Notes: generated by a model not told the origin, from the sequence alone. Positions 21,493-34,071 are shown, numbered from the stretch's first letter. The stretch is DNA of 64,000 nt from Arthrinium phaeospermum (GCA_006503535.1 QYRS01000015.1:558001-622000); one strand, 5' to 3'. A program made the numbers and translations.

Positions 21493-24400
21493 TGTTAGTT
21501 GATGGAACCATGAGCCTTTATCATGAACCTCATAGTGTGATGTGGCCTGTCAAGGTGGGCGACGACATCCTCGGTGGGTCTACCTATCTCGGTGCCGGAG
21601 TATATGCCTTGCCAACAGCGGTCGGGAGCATGGGCTACGAAATGCCACTGGCTTCAAGTGGTGCTTCCAACACGCCTGATGCGTCTAATGTGACCAGTTC
21701 CATGACCTCAACGGCGAGCCCGAAAAGCCTGCAGAAACCACGATGTTGCGAAAGCGGGCTTGAGCCAGGATCACGCCGGGACATGCGGCTGGCCTTAGAC
21801 CAGGGGTATGTGCAATCTGCATGAGGTGATTGTACACACAGATGCGCCTGGCTTCCTGCCTATGCTCTCCTCCAACACTCTCATAGGAACGGGTAGCTGG
21901 GGAGGGCCAACTACGTAGGCGCAATTACCTTTCTCGTCGCCCTCCCGCTGCACTGAGATAAAGGGGCAGTAAGCGTCCGCAATCGGTACTGCTCCGTTGA
22001 AACAAAACAGCGTTGTTGCCAACAGCGATGAGCTGCAGCGCTCTGTCCTGGGTGCTGGCGTATACATGATCGTGCAGGTGAGATTCAGTAGACGAGTAAA
22101 GCTGCAATGCTTCTAAACGAAGCAGCTGCCACCGTCACATCATTGTCACTCGCCAGCCGGTGTAGGCTGTCAGCTCTGAGTTTCTATGGCATAGAACAAC
22201 TTCACCACTGAGCTGCCCCATCGACCAATCATTGTGGAAATTCGTATTGAACTTGCAACTCAACCTCAGGTCGAGCGACCTCGGCATGGGCTCGTTGGCC
22301 GCCATCGGGCTGCACAGCTGGTGGATGACTTCCTGGGGCTTCGACATCAGCACATTGAAGCATCCAGGCATGGATAGCCGGGGGCATTGGAGCTTCGCTG
22401 TAAAGACTGTACGCCGCGGTAGCTCTCGAGGAGCCCACCTGCAGTCACTGCACATCGCATCCTCTATCAGGATTAAACCAGCATTGGGGTGTCGTAAACT
22501 GCAATCATCGCGGCTCCTAATGTGAAGAGGTAAACTGCGAGATGTTTATTTCCGTCCACCTGAAAAAGGGCACCGGGCACACCTTGTTCCTGTTCTTGGA
22601 GGGTTTGGCATTGAGGTAGCATGCATGCGAAAGCGAGCGTTGAATTGGAACACTGCACCAGCGACTGCCAAGGCCATGGCAAGGGCTCCCGGGTAGACGT
22701 TGGGCCCGTTGACGCCCGACCCGACACCGCTGAATAGAATGGCGGTCATATTGGGCGCAACACCTCGGTCCCCAACTCCAAAGACGAAGTACAACTCCCT
22801 GGCAAAAGACAGCGGAGGATCAAAGATTGGACGCCTTCAACCAAAGACGTGGCCAGTCTTGATCGCACGTGTGGTTCGAAATGCCGAAGCTGATGGATTG
22901 TGAAGAGGCAGGCAGGCAGGTATGGGGTTATATTCGAGAAACCACCAAGCTCCAACGCGAGATGACAATCAGCGGGCCTGGTCAGCAGAGCCTCCAACGA
23001 TTGCGCGACAAAAAGTGTAGACCTTCATGCCCGTAATCGTACCTGTCTGCCCGTTTTCTGGCCATACCATCATTGGCACTGTGCTCACCTGAAAGTCATC
23101 CAGTGTTGGTATTCTGGGCCTGCGTTGCTTCGACCTTTCTTTCTTCAAATCCGTCTCCTGCGGGGCTCCCGAGAAACGGCCGGTTGTCACAATGCATCTC
23201 GACCAGACACGGCAAGGCGCGTTTACAGTACTTTCGTATCTGCACCTACGAGACCTATTACATAGGCGTTAGATAGGATCAGATAATTCAGAAGAGTAGC
23301 GGAAATCAAAGTATTGATGCAGGAAGGCAGCGACCAACAGCGCTCGAGCGATTAGGCGTTCCGGGAGCGCGGAATTTCGAGCCCGCACAGTTGTACATAC
23401 GTTGCCACCCTCGACAGTGGGTCTAAGAGAGGACACAAAAAGAAGAAAAAGAAAAGAGCCAATGTCTGATATCTGCGACCTGCGATTTCCCGTTTTGCCA
23501 TCGTCTTAGAAGTGGCCCAGGCTTTTGGATAGCCACAGAGATGGGCCTTTCGCTCGTTTTCCCTTGTTCACCCAGTCTAATACGAAATTGACTGTAAACA
23601 TGCGGCTGAAAAGGTTCGAAGGGCCTGCGATCTTTAGTTATATGGATTGCACACTGCACAGCTGCAGGTACACTGAGTTAGCGGTGGAGAAGGCCAGGTC
23701 GATATCTCCGGACGGGTTATACGACCTTTACCGCCGACGAGTGCCAGTCCAATCCGTCAAACCCACCCCATTGTGTCTCCATCTGCGGTGTTGGTTCGTA
23801 TTTCGACAGCGACTTACGTGTCTAGCACCCAGGTTTTTGCTCCCTGGCAACCCGCACAGCTGGGCGGGCGAAGGCAAGCTGCATATCTTAGCTGCAGCTG
23901 TCAAGCGTACATAGATGGATTGCCGAAAGCCGCAATGTGGCTACATTCATTGGCCTTCCCGAGCAAATCGGATCGCGCCAGTGAAGACGCGGCGAGAGAT
24001 TATGTTTCAAATCAATTGTATTCAACTTCAACGGTTCTTTGTCTCCTGCCGTGTCTCGAGTGCCGGTCAACAGGGAAACGAAAAGCATGATGATATTAAG
24101 ACGATGAAAAATTTCAATGTTGCTCCGTAAAATGTTTCGTGTGCAATTGTAACGAATTTTACTTTGACGTCCAAGAAAACAATTGGACGGGCATGATAGG
24201 ATGGCATCAATAGCCGTTGAGCAAAGCACTGCAAATGCATACCGACTTGGGCATACAAACAGCCCAAAAGTAAGCCGAGTCGTCAGTAGATGTTGGCTGA
24301 CACCGTATGTTGCGTTGCTCGGCACCGCAGCTGAACGTCAACAACAGTTTGCAGGCTTGGAAGCTTGGGAAGCCGGGGGTGACAGTCAGCAACACGAAAA

Positions 24401-24585
24401 GTTGGCCCAGGTGCTACACTGATTTGATTTGCCAGAGCCAAAACCGGCTTGAAATGCCATTCAACGGGATGCATTGCACGGGGGGATCCGCCCTGGGAAC
24501 GAACCATTCCCGATAATGACATCTTCGCCTGCTTCCTTGTCTTAATCCGATCGAGACAAAAAAGCCGCCATCGTGGTGCGAAGTC

Positions 24586-24611
24586 GAGCTTGGAGCTTGG
24601 AGCTTGGAGCG
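24586..24611. repeat. Short tandem repeat (GAGCTTG)x3
   Basis: Three tandem GAGCTTG heptamers followed by a partial fourth (GAGCG). No coding role seen. Confidence 0.85.
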
Positions 24612-25305
24612 AGCTGTTGCCGCAATTTGTTGGAAGCAGCTCTTGGTCGACTTACTGCGATGACGTTTCACATGTTGAGCCTTTAAGGTTGAATTGGGCC
24701 GGGCGTGGGTGGATAGCAGCGTTAGCGCTGAAACTCGGTGAGCAAGCGCCAGGGATCGCCTGGAGGATTCCCAAACCGGCGGCGTATCCTTGGCCTGGGC
24801 AGTCTCCGACAGGGCCTGCAGAGGCCTGCCTGAAGCCCCGATTTGGTCGATCCAAGTCAGGAACGGCCCAAGCTCAGGCTCAAGCGCCAAACCGCCCGGT
24901 CGTCGCCCATGGCAACGGGCGCCATCCCCAAGGTCAACAAACCACCTCCGATTTATCTTTAGGTCCTCCTGCAACAACCCACCGCGCCGTCCGGGATTGC
25001 ACAACTTCAGATCTCTGTATCTATCCTACCTGTGTCTATTCTTTTTTGTGGAATCTCGTCCAGAGTCACCCGCAAAAGAGGACATCCAGACTACCAAAAA
25101 CCCCATCCAAACCAAACAAATCTCTACCCTCTACCACCGTCTATCTGGTAATACCAGCAAGACTAAAAGAAAAAAAAGACTTCTCTCTAACCGCCTGAAC
25201 AAGGCCCATTGACAACTTCTAGTTCTCGTTCTGCCAAGTTCGTTCGCTGCTGAGTACAATCCAAAGAGCCCATTTGCCCGGCCAGACTGGCTTGCGCTGC
25301 GTGAG

Positions 25306-25385
25306 GTGAGTAACCGCACCCCCTGCATATGATGAGCGGCCCTCGAGAGGAGACAATGGCTGACCGCCGCTTCGTCACGGTGTAG
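25306..25385 (+). other. Possible 5' leader intron of the zinc-finger gene
   Basis: GAG followed by GTGAGT at 25306, a CTGAC branch near 25360 and GTGTAG ending at 25385 give an 80-nt intron of typical size lying 82 bp before the start codon. Transcript evidence is needed; the call rests on splice signals only. Confidence 0.4.
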
Positions 25386-25467
25386 TTACGGATCAATTGA
25401 TAGCCCCTAAGGCAAATCAACATCTATCGACAACTAACCACCCCATTCCGGACTCGACTCCCCCACG

Positions 25468-27969
25468 ATGCTGTCCCATCCGCCACAGAGCGGTCTTCAG
25501 GCCCGTCAACAACACCTACGACAACACAGACGACAAAATTCGACACCCACGGCCACAGAAGCAATGAAGATCGCCACCAACAACAGTAACCTGCCGCCTA
25601 TGCATCAATTCCAGCAACAGCAACAACGACAGCGGATGTCCCACCGACGAGGCATGAGCCTGGACACCCGACGACACCCGATGCATACCCCGACACGGCA
25701 GGAGTTCCCAACGGTAAGTGAACAACGTACTAACACAGGATTAAATCAGACACCACAGCATGTGCTGCGAGAAACGCAGCAGCAACGCATAGCTCGCCCG
25801 GGCCATAACCAGCAAGCGATCTCGAACTTGGCAAATGACGAGAACTACCTAATCTCCCCCCACGGGACCCCCCAGATGCAAGGGTTTGACCCCAACTGCT
25901 TCGACGGGCTCCCACCACAGCAGGATATGAACCTGCAGTTCAACTTCTATGAAGCGCAGATGAACATGATGATGAAGAAGAACCAGGAGAGCTTCTCGGA
26001 GAGCATGTCAAGTTCTTCAGACTTCGAACTGTACCCATCCAGCTCCATGTCCACGCCCACATTTATGAGCTTCAGCGAAAGCCCGAACGGAGCACAAGGA
26101 TGGATCTCGGAAGGAGAGTCATCACATTCGAGGCGCGGCTCCAGAAGAATAAGTAACGGCATCATGGACAGAGTGAGCAAGTTCGAAAACATGCAACCGG
26201 GAATGGAGGGTTCGCAGAGACCACTTACGCCTCCTCATCAGAATGCCACAGGTGAGTCGCCGAGCAGGCCGAAGCGTGCGCAACCGCAGCTAACCACGAA
26301 GCCAGACTATTTCCCAATTACACCCTCAGACACACCTCACAACCGAACCATTAAGCACAGCCGAGTGCCTCAGAGGTTCGCCGAGGGATACGACGAGTCC
26401 ATGGAGGAGACCATCAAGCCCACCCGCGGCAACCGCCGCGCCAGGACCACGTTCGATGAGATGCGCCAAGCGGCTGAAGTCCAGCCCATCGCCCCGGCCC
26501 CGGCCCCTGCGCGGTCGCACACCATGCCCATGCCTGGAACATACGAGGCCGCTCCGGTTCAAGACAACAACGACTACCTTGCCATGGGACAGATGAACAA
26601 CGGAATGACCATTCAGACCCAATTCCACGGCATGCCCCGTCCATCACACCCCCTCAGCGCAAGCTCCGACTTCTCCCATCACGCTTCCCCCATGACGCCA
26701 TTCATGAGCGAGTTCCAGGCACCCCTGGAACTTGATGTCAAGCCAGACCTCCGCCACTTAGATTCCGGGTCGGATTTCACTCCCGGCAACGGTTCCCAGT
26801 CAACAGAGATGCCCTCCCGTCGTGTTTCCCCCCACAGGCGAACAGAGTCTGTGGCAAGCATCGCAAGTGCCGCCAGCATCGCCGACATTGACATTGAGCA
26901 AACGAAATTGACTACCGGCATCACCATGGACGATATTCACCAGTACATCGAAGGGCCGGACCCTAAAGACAACAAGTGGGTTTGCGTCTTCGAAGATTGC
27001 AACAAGCGTTTCGGCAGGAAGGAGAACATCAAGTCGCACGTTCAGACCCACTTGAACGACCGACAGTACAAGTGCCCGACCTGCCAGAAGTGCTTCGTTC
27101 GTCAGCACGACCTCAAACGCCACGCCAAGATCCACACAGGCATCAAGCCTTACCCCTGTGAATGTGGAAACAGCTTTGCCCGCCACGATGCTCTGACCCG
27201 CCACAAGCAACGCGGGATGTGCATCGGAGCATTTGACGGAGTGGTAAGGAAGGTAGTCAAGCGTGGACGCCCACGCAAGCACCGTCCCGACATGGATGAG
27301 CGCAAAGACAAGTCATCTCGCACACGCAGGAAGAACGAGTCCATCTCTTCGACTTCCTCCCTGTCAGGCTACTCGGACAGCTCAGCAGTCAACTCGCCTG
27401 AAAACCCCGATACGGACTTCGAGATGCTTGATGACATCATGCACGATATCTCCGTGGGTGGGGTGACGATGAACCCGAGCAATCTTCAGGGCGCCGGATC
27501 TTCCACCGCGGCAATGCCAACGCTCGAAATCGACCACGCGTCCAGCGCACATTCACCATCGGCTACCAGCATACACTCGTATGTTTCGCAGCTGTCGCAC
27601 ATGTCACTTCACCCAGAGGCTGTCTCGGATTTGCCATCGCATCCGGCATCGCCGGCCAAGAGCATCTCGAGTCCCTACAACGAGCCTCCTGAGCTGTCCC
27701 AGTCGTCTTCGCCTCCGTCTAGTAACCGCTACTTCGACAGCGAGCCGATTGCCCCTGGCCACGATGTTATGATCAGCGCCGGTGCCGACAGCTCAAACAT
27801 GGCGAACCTGACGGGCTTGGAAAGCAGTGATGACGACATCCTACTGCAGTTCACCCACAGCGACCCCAACATGCTAATGTTGGGAGGAGAGAGCAAGTTC
27901 GATGACGCCTTTGACAGCACAGTCGACATGTTCACCACCAACGATGATCTGTTCTTCGGCAGCAATTGA
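25468..27969 (+). CDS. C2H2 zinc-finger transcription factor, Swi5/Ace2 type
   Basis: Nuclear DNA-binding activator of the Swi5/Ace2 family, often annotated in moulds as metallothionein expression activator; family roles include cell separation and virulence-related morphogenesis. It is an 833-residue single ORF. Residues 1-490 are Gln/Ser/Pro-rich and disordered, with several Ser-Pro sites. Three fingers span about 503-585. Finger 1 is CVFEDCNKRFGRKENIKSHV and finger 2 is CPTCQKCFVRQHDLKRHAKI. Finger 3, CECGNSFARHDALTRHKQRG followed by MC, has the unusual CxC...H...C spacing seen in the third finger of Swi5/Ace2. A basic patch (KVVKRGRPRKHRP) follows, then an acidic Ser-rich activation tail. 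At 25714-25758 lies a 45-nt in-frame segment with perfect intron signals that could be spliced. The gene is otherwise intact. Confidence 0.92.
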   Translation: MLSHPPQSGLQARQQHLRQHRRQNSTPTATEAMKIATNNSNLPPMHQFQQQQQRQRMSHRRGMSLDTRRHPMHTPTRQEFPTVSEQRTNTGLNQTPQHVLRETQQQRIARPGHNQQAISNLANDENYLISPHGTPQMQGFDPNCFDGLPPQQDMNLQFNFYEAQMNMMMKKNQESFSESMSSSSDFELYPSSSMSTPTFMSFSESPNGAQGWISEGESSHSRRGSRRISNGIMDRVSKFENMQPGMEGSQRPLTPPHQNATGESPSRPKRAQPQLTTKPDYFPITPSDTPHNRTIKHSRVPQRFAEGYDESMEETIKPTRGNRRARTTFDEMRQAAEVQPIAPAPAPARSHTMPMPGTYEAAPVQDNNDYLAMGQMNNGMTIQTQFHGMPRPSHPLSASSDFSHHASPMTPFMSEFQAPLELDVKPDLRHLDSGSDFTPGNGSQSTEMPSRRVSPHRRTESVASIASAASIADIDIEQTKLTTGITMDDIHQYIEGPDPKDNKWVCVFEDCNKRFGRKENIKSHVQTHLNDRQYKCPTCQKCFVRQHDLKRHAKIHTGIKPYPCECGNSFARHDALTRHKQRGMCIGAFDGVVRKVVKRGRPRKHRPDMDERKDKSSRTRRKNESISSTSSLSGYSDSSAVNSPENPDTDFEMLDDIMHDISVGGVTMNPSNLQGAGSSTAAMPTLEIDHASSAHSPSATSIHSYVSQLSHMSLHPEAVSDLPSHPASPAKSISSPYNEPPELSQSSSPPSSNRYFDSEPIAPGHDVMISAGADSSNMANLTGLESSDDDILLQFTHSDPNMLMLGGESKFDDAFDSTVDMFTTNDDLFFGSN

Positions 27970-29603
27970 TATTAGCGTTTGACTCTGTTTCTAGCAACTG
28001 TTTGTTTGTTGCAAAACCTTGGCCTTTGCTTTTGTCCCAGCGAGCCCTTCAACTTTTGTTTGCTCCTTGGTTTAATTTTCACGCATAAGGCGGCTGGGGA
28101 AACCAGCCCCTTTTCGGATGGCTCAGGACTTACGAAGCTTATGTTTGGAACGTAATAATTCTTTCTTTCTTATCTGGTTTTGGAATAACGATGTTCTTGT
28201 TCCCCAACCGGAAACAGGCCGGGAAACGATGTATAATAGAACGCCAGAGAACCTGTTTGTTTGAACGCGTGTGGATGTGGGATGATATGAACGTTTTACG
28301 TTTTGGCGGTTTAGGGGAAGGGGAAGGCGGAAAGGCGAGAGCGGGAGGTGGAAGGAGGAGGGAGGGAGAGCAGGCGGAAGGTTCATTATATATTATAGGG
28401 CACACTTGGGGTGTGCCTCCCATCGGTGGTCTGGTCGGGCGCGTCGGCGTTTCCCACTTGGACCCGTCTGTCGCGAGCGACTCGGTTCTTGTGTTTCTGG
28501 TTTACTGGGTTTCGGATTGACAGGAGGTTTTCGAGGTTCCTTCAAGAGGTGTCGACTCATAGGAAATGTATTGGGTTCAAAGTCTGATCAGACTGTTTCT
28601 TGGTTTTCATTCTGTGAAACGTGACATGTGTATCTGAATCGTAACCTTGATCTTGCTAAGGCCTACTGACACAATGAGGTGAAGGTTACCCCTAAATATG
28701 TACTACGGTAAAGCAGTCTCGATGACAGTGTTGGAAGTGCAGTACAGGGGAGCGTGGCTCATTGTTAAGTCCGATCGTTGTTATAAGTTTTTGTCACTTA
28801 TATAAAAGTATTATTATTATTTATAGATTATGGATTATGTACTTTCAACCATAATATCATACCGGGCATGGTATATCCCATGGGATTTCGAGATGGGTAC
28901 GTAAGGCAATATTGGATCAAATATAGCTGCTTTTGTTACCCATCTCAGCACCTATCCGCCAAAGTTGCCGTGCGGCTGGAGCGTGCGTTTTGCCAGATTG
29001 CGGGGTACTGCCAGGCACTCAGCACTCTCGCACTGCTGGTTGCCGCCCCTCCAAAACCATTGGCATGGATGTGAACAAAGTCTCCAAGGCGTATTGACGT
29101 TTCCTAGGATGTATGCACAGATGGGTCTCTTCGCATAGAAATATACTACATCTGCACAACAGCCTTGCGAGAGAGCCAGATCGTAGATGGCCGTAGGTGG
29201 TGATTCAGGCAGGTTGCCTGCCTGGAGAAAATGAACGAAACCAGAATTTGGATTGTTCGGGTTAAGCCGAGCAACAAAAACACTCTGGGCTTCTTCAGTG
29301 GATTTAACGTTCAATGCAACACCACGCCGAGCCCCCACCTCGCAAAAAGCAATCACCAAACTCGCATCACCATTGGATCTCACCGAACAAGCTGGCAAAA
29401 GCGTAGCTGGAACTTCACAGCTCATTCTTCCTTCAAGAGCAGCCCCTTTACCGAACGTTTATTTGCAATCGATTCATTCCCGGGCGAAAGCTGTATCGAA
29501 GCTTCATTGGCCTGACTCGAGACTCGACTGTGCCATAACCACTTTGATGTTCATATCCACATTGTAGCCTCAAACTTCGATATTGGATGTAGGCGAACCC
29601 AAG
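27970..29603. other. Intergenic with purine-rich and AT-rich tracts
   Basis: No supported gene. 28313-28380 is almost pure purine on the plus strand (GGGGAAGGGGAAGG-like), followed by a TATATATTATAG stretch. 28795-28865 is very AT-rich, with ATT triplets. Confidence 0.5.
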
Positions 29604-32600
29604 ATGCGGGTTCCGACAATAGCGAGTTATATATCGCAGTTCTACCCCATTGGCAACACCCCGGCCGTCTGCTTGACTCGAGGCTTGCCCCAAGGAGTCG
29701 ACGCCGACATCTTGCTCCTCGGATCTGGAGATGTTCGCAACATTCTCTACACCGCCTACGCAAATGACGGGCTTCGTAGGTCTTTCCCGTTCAGTCTTTG
29801 AGAAGCGATAACTAACGTAGCCCAGCTCCTCGCAAGCTTAACTTCACGTGCTGCGATATTGTCACAGCAGTCGCTGGTAAGTAGAATCTGGTGTACAAAA
29901 AGTGCCATTAGTATACTCTGACGCAACTATAGGGAGGAATGCTCTACTCCTATCTCTCATCATAGATGGGGATGATAACAAAGACCTGGGTGTCTTGTGG
30001 AACATTTACTATGATATCTATCTGACCAAGGCCGCAGCAGCCGTCCTCGAGGCCCAGCTGGAAAAGCTGCTTGCAGTCTCTGATACTCTCGAAACATGGC
30101 ATCAGAGCAGATATGGCGAGATTGTCTCATTCTGCGACGCGGGAAGTCTTGAATTAACCAGAGAATTCTGGAGTAAATGTTTGGCGTCCGCGAGAGCCTT
30201 AGACAAGCCCACGCTTGAGAAGGAACTCAGGAGAACCCGCCAGTTAGAAGCTGGAGGGGAAAACAGCCTCATGTTGACTGGCATTCGGTCTGCTTCGCCA
30301 GTTGCGATCCATGCTATGATGGCCCTTCCGGAGACTCATGCCCAATATTGGAAAACGGGTAGTCTCACTGAATCGAATGCCGACTTGCCGAATCCTCTCC
30401 TGGGCAGCACTCTCTCGCAACATACGCTGCTTCATCGAGCAACGGACCCTATCCTAGGATTTCATTTGGCCACGGCCTTTGCCAACATCGCGTCTGGTTC
30501 CCCACTGCGAATCGATGGGCAAAGTAAAGGAAAGGAGCGGCTTGTCCAGGCTGCTACAACGCAGTTCCGAGAGTGGGTCAAGGCTTTTCAAAGTCAGCTG
30601 AAGCACGGAGTGACAGTCTCGTTCGCGGTTGCAGATGCGCTCAACTTTTGTCAGGCATTGAAAGAAGGTAGTTGTGGCAGCAACAAGGCGTCGACTGTGT
30701 ATCGCCGCCAATTTGATATGTCTGGGTATGAACTGGATCCGGAGCGGTACTCCTCTTGCGACAGCAAGGGCCTTCTGTTTGATGTTGTCGACACATCAAA
30801 CCTTGCAGACCACCTAGGCGCCGTGAACCTTCTGGTATTAGCTTCACCACTGCTGAAACCAATAGGTAGCTCGACTCTGTACGTCGAGACTCTTATGAAG
30901 GGGGCCAGTCACCGCCAAGCCGAGCTGGACGATTTGCTGCTTGGCCACGCACCGATGACTTCTCTCATCCTTGGTGTAAGTGCAGTCGAGTCCTGGACCA
31001 ATGCCACCTCGACATCCGCTGTGGATGCGCTTGTGATCGGGGCGGCCCAGAACCAGGGAAACGAATCTCACCTCCACTCCCGGATTGCTTGGAAACGTAA
31101 TCTTTCGCTCTCCGCCTCGGGTGAGCCAGCGCCAAAGCTGCATATTGACCCTGACGCGCTGAGCAGTGTCTTCTTTAGCATTTATCAACGTATGTTTGAG
31201 AACGAGGATCCGTACGGCTTCATGGGGGCCGCCCAAGATCAAATGTTGGTGGCAATGCGGAAGAGCGCCTACCCGCGGTTCCATCGTGGCAGTCTAGTTG
31301 CTCTTCTAAAGCATGCCCGCACTACCGTCAACACCGAATGGCCGCTTGTTTACCAGTCTTTGATAAACAAGATTCGGGACGATCGGAAGCTCCTTCTCGG
31401 TAGTCTTTATGTCCAAGAACTGACTCTGCAAATGCACATCATGGGGATTTTCACTGATAAGTGGCTGCAAAACGAAATCAAAAGAGATCCTGGAGCCGAC
31501 GATTTCAGCGCCTGGGACGATGTTCCTGCAGCTCTCGCTGTGACCCTGGTAGTGCCAAGGGCGCGTTTCGACAAGATCTATGATGCAGACCCTTCAAAGC
31601 GATGCGCACCGGCCCTGCAGGTCGGGTTTTCATCAAGTAGGCCAGGTCAGTGGCAAAACTTCTTTGCTGATGTGCAACTTGCATTTGGAAGCGTAAAGCC
31701 CCAGGGCGATCCAAAAGAGGATTCCTTCCAGGTATCTGTCGAGCAGGATACCAATGAATGGGGCGGGAGCTCGAACATCGTGGCTTCAGTGATGGTTCCG
31801 ACCGCTGCTTTACAAGCTGAGCCCGGCTCGACCAAGGTCAGCCTCAGAATCCAAACGACAGCTCAGTCGCTTTCCACATTCCGGAGTGCAGGTCTGGGGC
31901 CCGAGCTGGTAGTCTACGAAACTGAGATGGCCGATGCGGAACACGTTTTCGTTACGAGAAATCTCCCAGGCTTGCCCCTCCTCGCACCCGACCTCGAGGG
32001 TGAAATGCAAGATATGAGCGTTTCCGAACAGCAATACCGCATCACTGCAGATGTGGACGCAAACTCTGCTAGGTTGCTGACTCTTACTGGACATATTGAT
32101 ATAACTACTGGCCAGGGAAAGAAACTTTTGGAAGACAAAGTGCCGATTGAGCTACGACAAACTTCGCCGTTTACCATCGAGATTGTCTTTGGCAAAGACA
32201 ATCTGGTTATCCCGGTTGTGTATCCAATGCCCGTTGATCAGGAGTCCAGCAAGACAAGGGTTGCGCGGAAGTCTTCGTATGTTGAAGTCGTTGCGCCGAT
32301 TGCAAATCCTTTGAGGTCGAAGGCCCTGGCGAGTTACCTCTTTCCGACGATACTTGGACCCAATGCCATACCGATCGCCTTGAATGGCCAGAATCTCAGT
32401 CTGGACAGACTACCGATCCTCAACGTCGATCCACAACACAAACGGGACAGTCAGTGGCTCGTCACTTTGACCTCGCACGTATTCTCTATTAACGAGAAGC
32501 GCCTGCGAGATTCTGGCAAGACTGATGCGGGAGTCAACAAAGACTTGCGTGTCAACTTCAAAGAGTCGGTTTTCACCATGTTCATGTTGTCTTCCGGACT

Positions 32601-33282
32601 CCAGGGTGGCCAGACGGGACTCTTCTCACTCAGTCAACCTGAGAAAGGCATTGTTCTCCTGGTTTTTATCCAGTGCATCCGCATTGACGGCGCCGCAGGC
32701 TCGGTAGTTGCCGATGCTGCGATCATGCCGCTGACCCTTGATATTGTCCTCTCGAGGAAGCTTGAGGACTTCTTCCTCGTGTTGCGCGAGCTTGAGATAT
32801 GTGCGATCACTGTGAATGATGAGGAGCTCCGTCTCTGGAAGCAAGCCATTCCGGACATGGTAGAGCGATGCCGTACCTGGAACCATACGGCAGATTGCGA
32901 GTACAAGAAACCCGGCGCCGAGATCCCGCTGACCATGGAGACGGGCAAGCAACTGCTCTGCAGCTGTGGCAACGGCAAGCTGCCTGAGAACTACATGAAG
33001 ATTCCGGGCTGGGACCTGGCGTCACGATACGCGGTGCGCGCGGCCATCAGCCCCACGTTCTCGGTCCCTTTTGTCGAGGACATTGTCAACACCGACGGGC
33101 TGCAGCCTGGCCGCGGCGTGCAGCCGATGGCTGCTGCATCCGAGAAGTGTCGCAGCTGCGGCAAGGCCAAGACGGCGGCTGGGGGCAAGCTGATGCAGTG
33201 TGCCCGGTGCAAGGAGGTCGCCTACTGTTCCAAGGAGTGCCAGAAGGCAGATTGGAAGAAGCATCGCCAGGAGTGTGCTTGA
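29604..33282 (+). CDS. MYND zinc-finger protein with N-terminal DUF4470-like region, 1190 aa
   Basis: Large cytosolic protein. Exons are 29604-29775, 29826-29876 and 29933-33282. Intron 1 uses GTAGGT and CCCAG, intron 2 GTAAGT and CTATAG, and both junctions continue the fold (ILYTAYANDGL, PPRKLNFTCCDIV, then AGRNALLLSLIIDG). The N-terminal 110 residues, with ADILLLGSGDVRNILYT, match the DUF4470 pattern found in fungal MYND proteins. The long middle has no recognised domain. The last 43 residues are a complete MYND finger: CRSCGKAK, then CARCKEVAYCSKECQKADWK and HRQEC, giving the C4 plus C2HC zinc ligands. Such fingers bind proline-rich peptides, so a scaffold role is inferred. ATG 29604 opens the first conserved stretch. 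Confidence 0.9.
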
Positions 33283-33443
33283 GGCCAGCTACTCCATGGG
33301 GTGGGTTATTGAAGACCTGTCATGAGGAAAGGTTGTTGTAGGCAACTTGTATGTGTTGATTGATTAAAATCCAAAAAAAATCGCTGCTCTAATCAAACAG
33401 AGTTATTCGAAGCGAAGATTGCGCCTTTACCCGATGCCCAGTT

Positions 33444-33478
33444 CCCAATGCCCAATACCCAATACCCAATACCCAATG
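33444..33478. repeat. Minisatellite (CCCAATR)x5
   Basis: Five perfect head-to-tail heptamers, with unit CCCAATA and CCCAATG at the two ends, lying in the 3' flank of the MYND gene. Imperfect units continue on the left. Confidence 0.9.
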
Positions 33479-33582
33479 CCCGGCGCTCAATAGAGCGTCT
33501 TGTATCCTACATCGCCATAATATAACGCTTTGACGCCGATTTTCATTATCTTCTTGTTCTTCGTACATGCCGCCCCCCATTC

Positions 33583-34071
33583 TCACTCGATTCTCACTCG
33601 CTCGCCATCCAGACCCTCATACACCTCTCCACGTCGGATCCAGGTGAGCAGACGGCTGTTTGAGCGTCTATGTTTTTTCGACTTGGGGCCGACCTTTGCT
33701 GCATGGTTCTTGGCCTTCAAGCCAACATCCTGGGTTCTCGAGCCGAACCGGCAAATCCGGTCCCCGATGTGCCACCAGATGCCCTGCTTCTTGGCCCGGG
33801 CCAGCTGGAAGAAGTTGTAGAAGCGACTGGCCAGTTCTCTGGGGATGTTGCTTGGGAATATGGAGATAACCTGCTCCTTGATGGTGATGATGGTTGCGGC
33901 TACGGTTGCTGCTCCTGTCCAGCCGGCGAAGAGGCCATCGAAGAGGCTGTTGAATCGCTGGTACCAGACGAGTTCGGAGCGGCCGCACGCAGGGCAGCAG
34001 GCCAGCTGCTTGTTGTTGTTGTTGTTGCGGGTGGTGGTGTGCTTCTTGGAGGCTTTGATGGCGGAAGGCAT
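33583..34071 (-). CDS. Small hypothetical protein, 162 aa
   Basis: Unrecognised. A single ORF from ATG 34071. It opens with a basic segment and an Asn run encoded by AAC triplets. Then come a CPACG pair that could be half of a zinc site, and a hydrophobic helix TGAATVAATIITIKEQVISIF that may be a membrane segment. A compact middle is rich in aromatic residues (ASRFYNFFQLARAKKQGIWW), and the tail is strongly basic (KVGPKSKKHRRSNSRLLTWI). The opposite strand is also open over much of the span, but its translation is a Val/Gly/Ala-rich shadow. The gene is convergent with the MYND gene. Confidence 0.55.
   Translation of the reverse strand: MPSAIKASKKHTTTRNNNNNKQLACCPACGRSELVWYQRFNSLFDGLFAGWTGAATVAATIITIKEQVISIFPSNIPRELASRFYNFFQLARAKKQGIWWHIGDRICRFGSRTQDVGLKAKNHAAKVGPKSKKHRRSNSRLLTWIRRGEVYEGLDGERVRIE

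Larger units (their letters stand above)
21493..25467. other. Gene-poor 4-kb region, long upstream zone of the zinc-finger gene
   Basis: ORFs of 60-250 codons occur on both strands but share no motif and do not link by splicing. 21500-23200 has the look of decayed coding DNA on either strand (for example LGGSTYLGAGVYALPTAVG on the plus strand) but no family could be named. 24900-25467 is C/A-rich and probably holds the promoter and leader of the downstream factor. Confidence 0.4.

Noticed and set aside
21493..23280. Series of 60-110 codon ORFs on both strands suggesting a multi-exon gene
   Set aside because: No set joins through acceptable splice sites and no domain is recognisable; may be a decayed gene but not supportable.
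24449..25198. 249-codon plus-strand ORF upstream of the zinc-finger gene, with overlapping minus-strand ORF of 196 codons
   Set aside because: No motif, low-complexity Ser/Pro text, lies in the presumed promoter and leader of the factor, and open frames occur on both strands at once.
33444..33478. CCCAATA heptamers as a telomere-like repeat
   Set aside because: Unit differs from the fungal telomere unit TTAGGG/CCCTAA and the array is only five units long.
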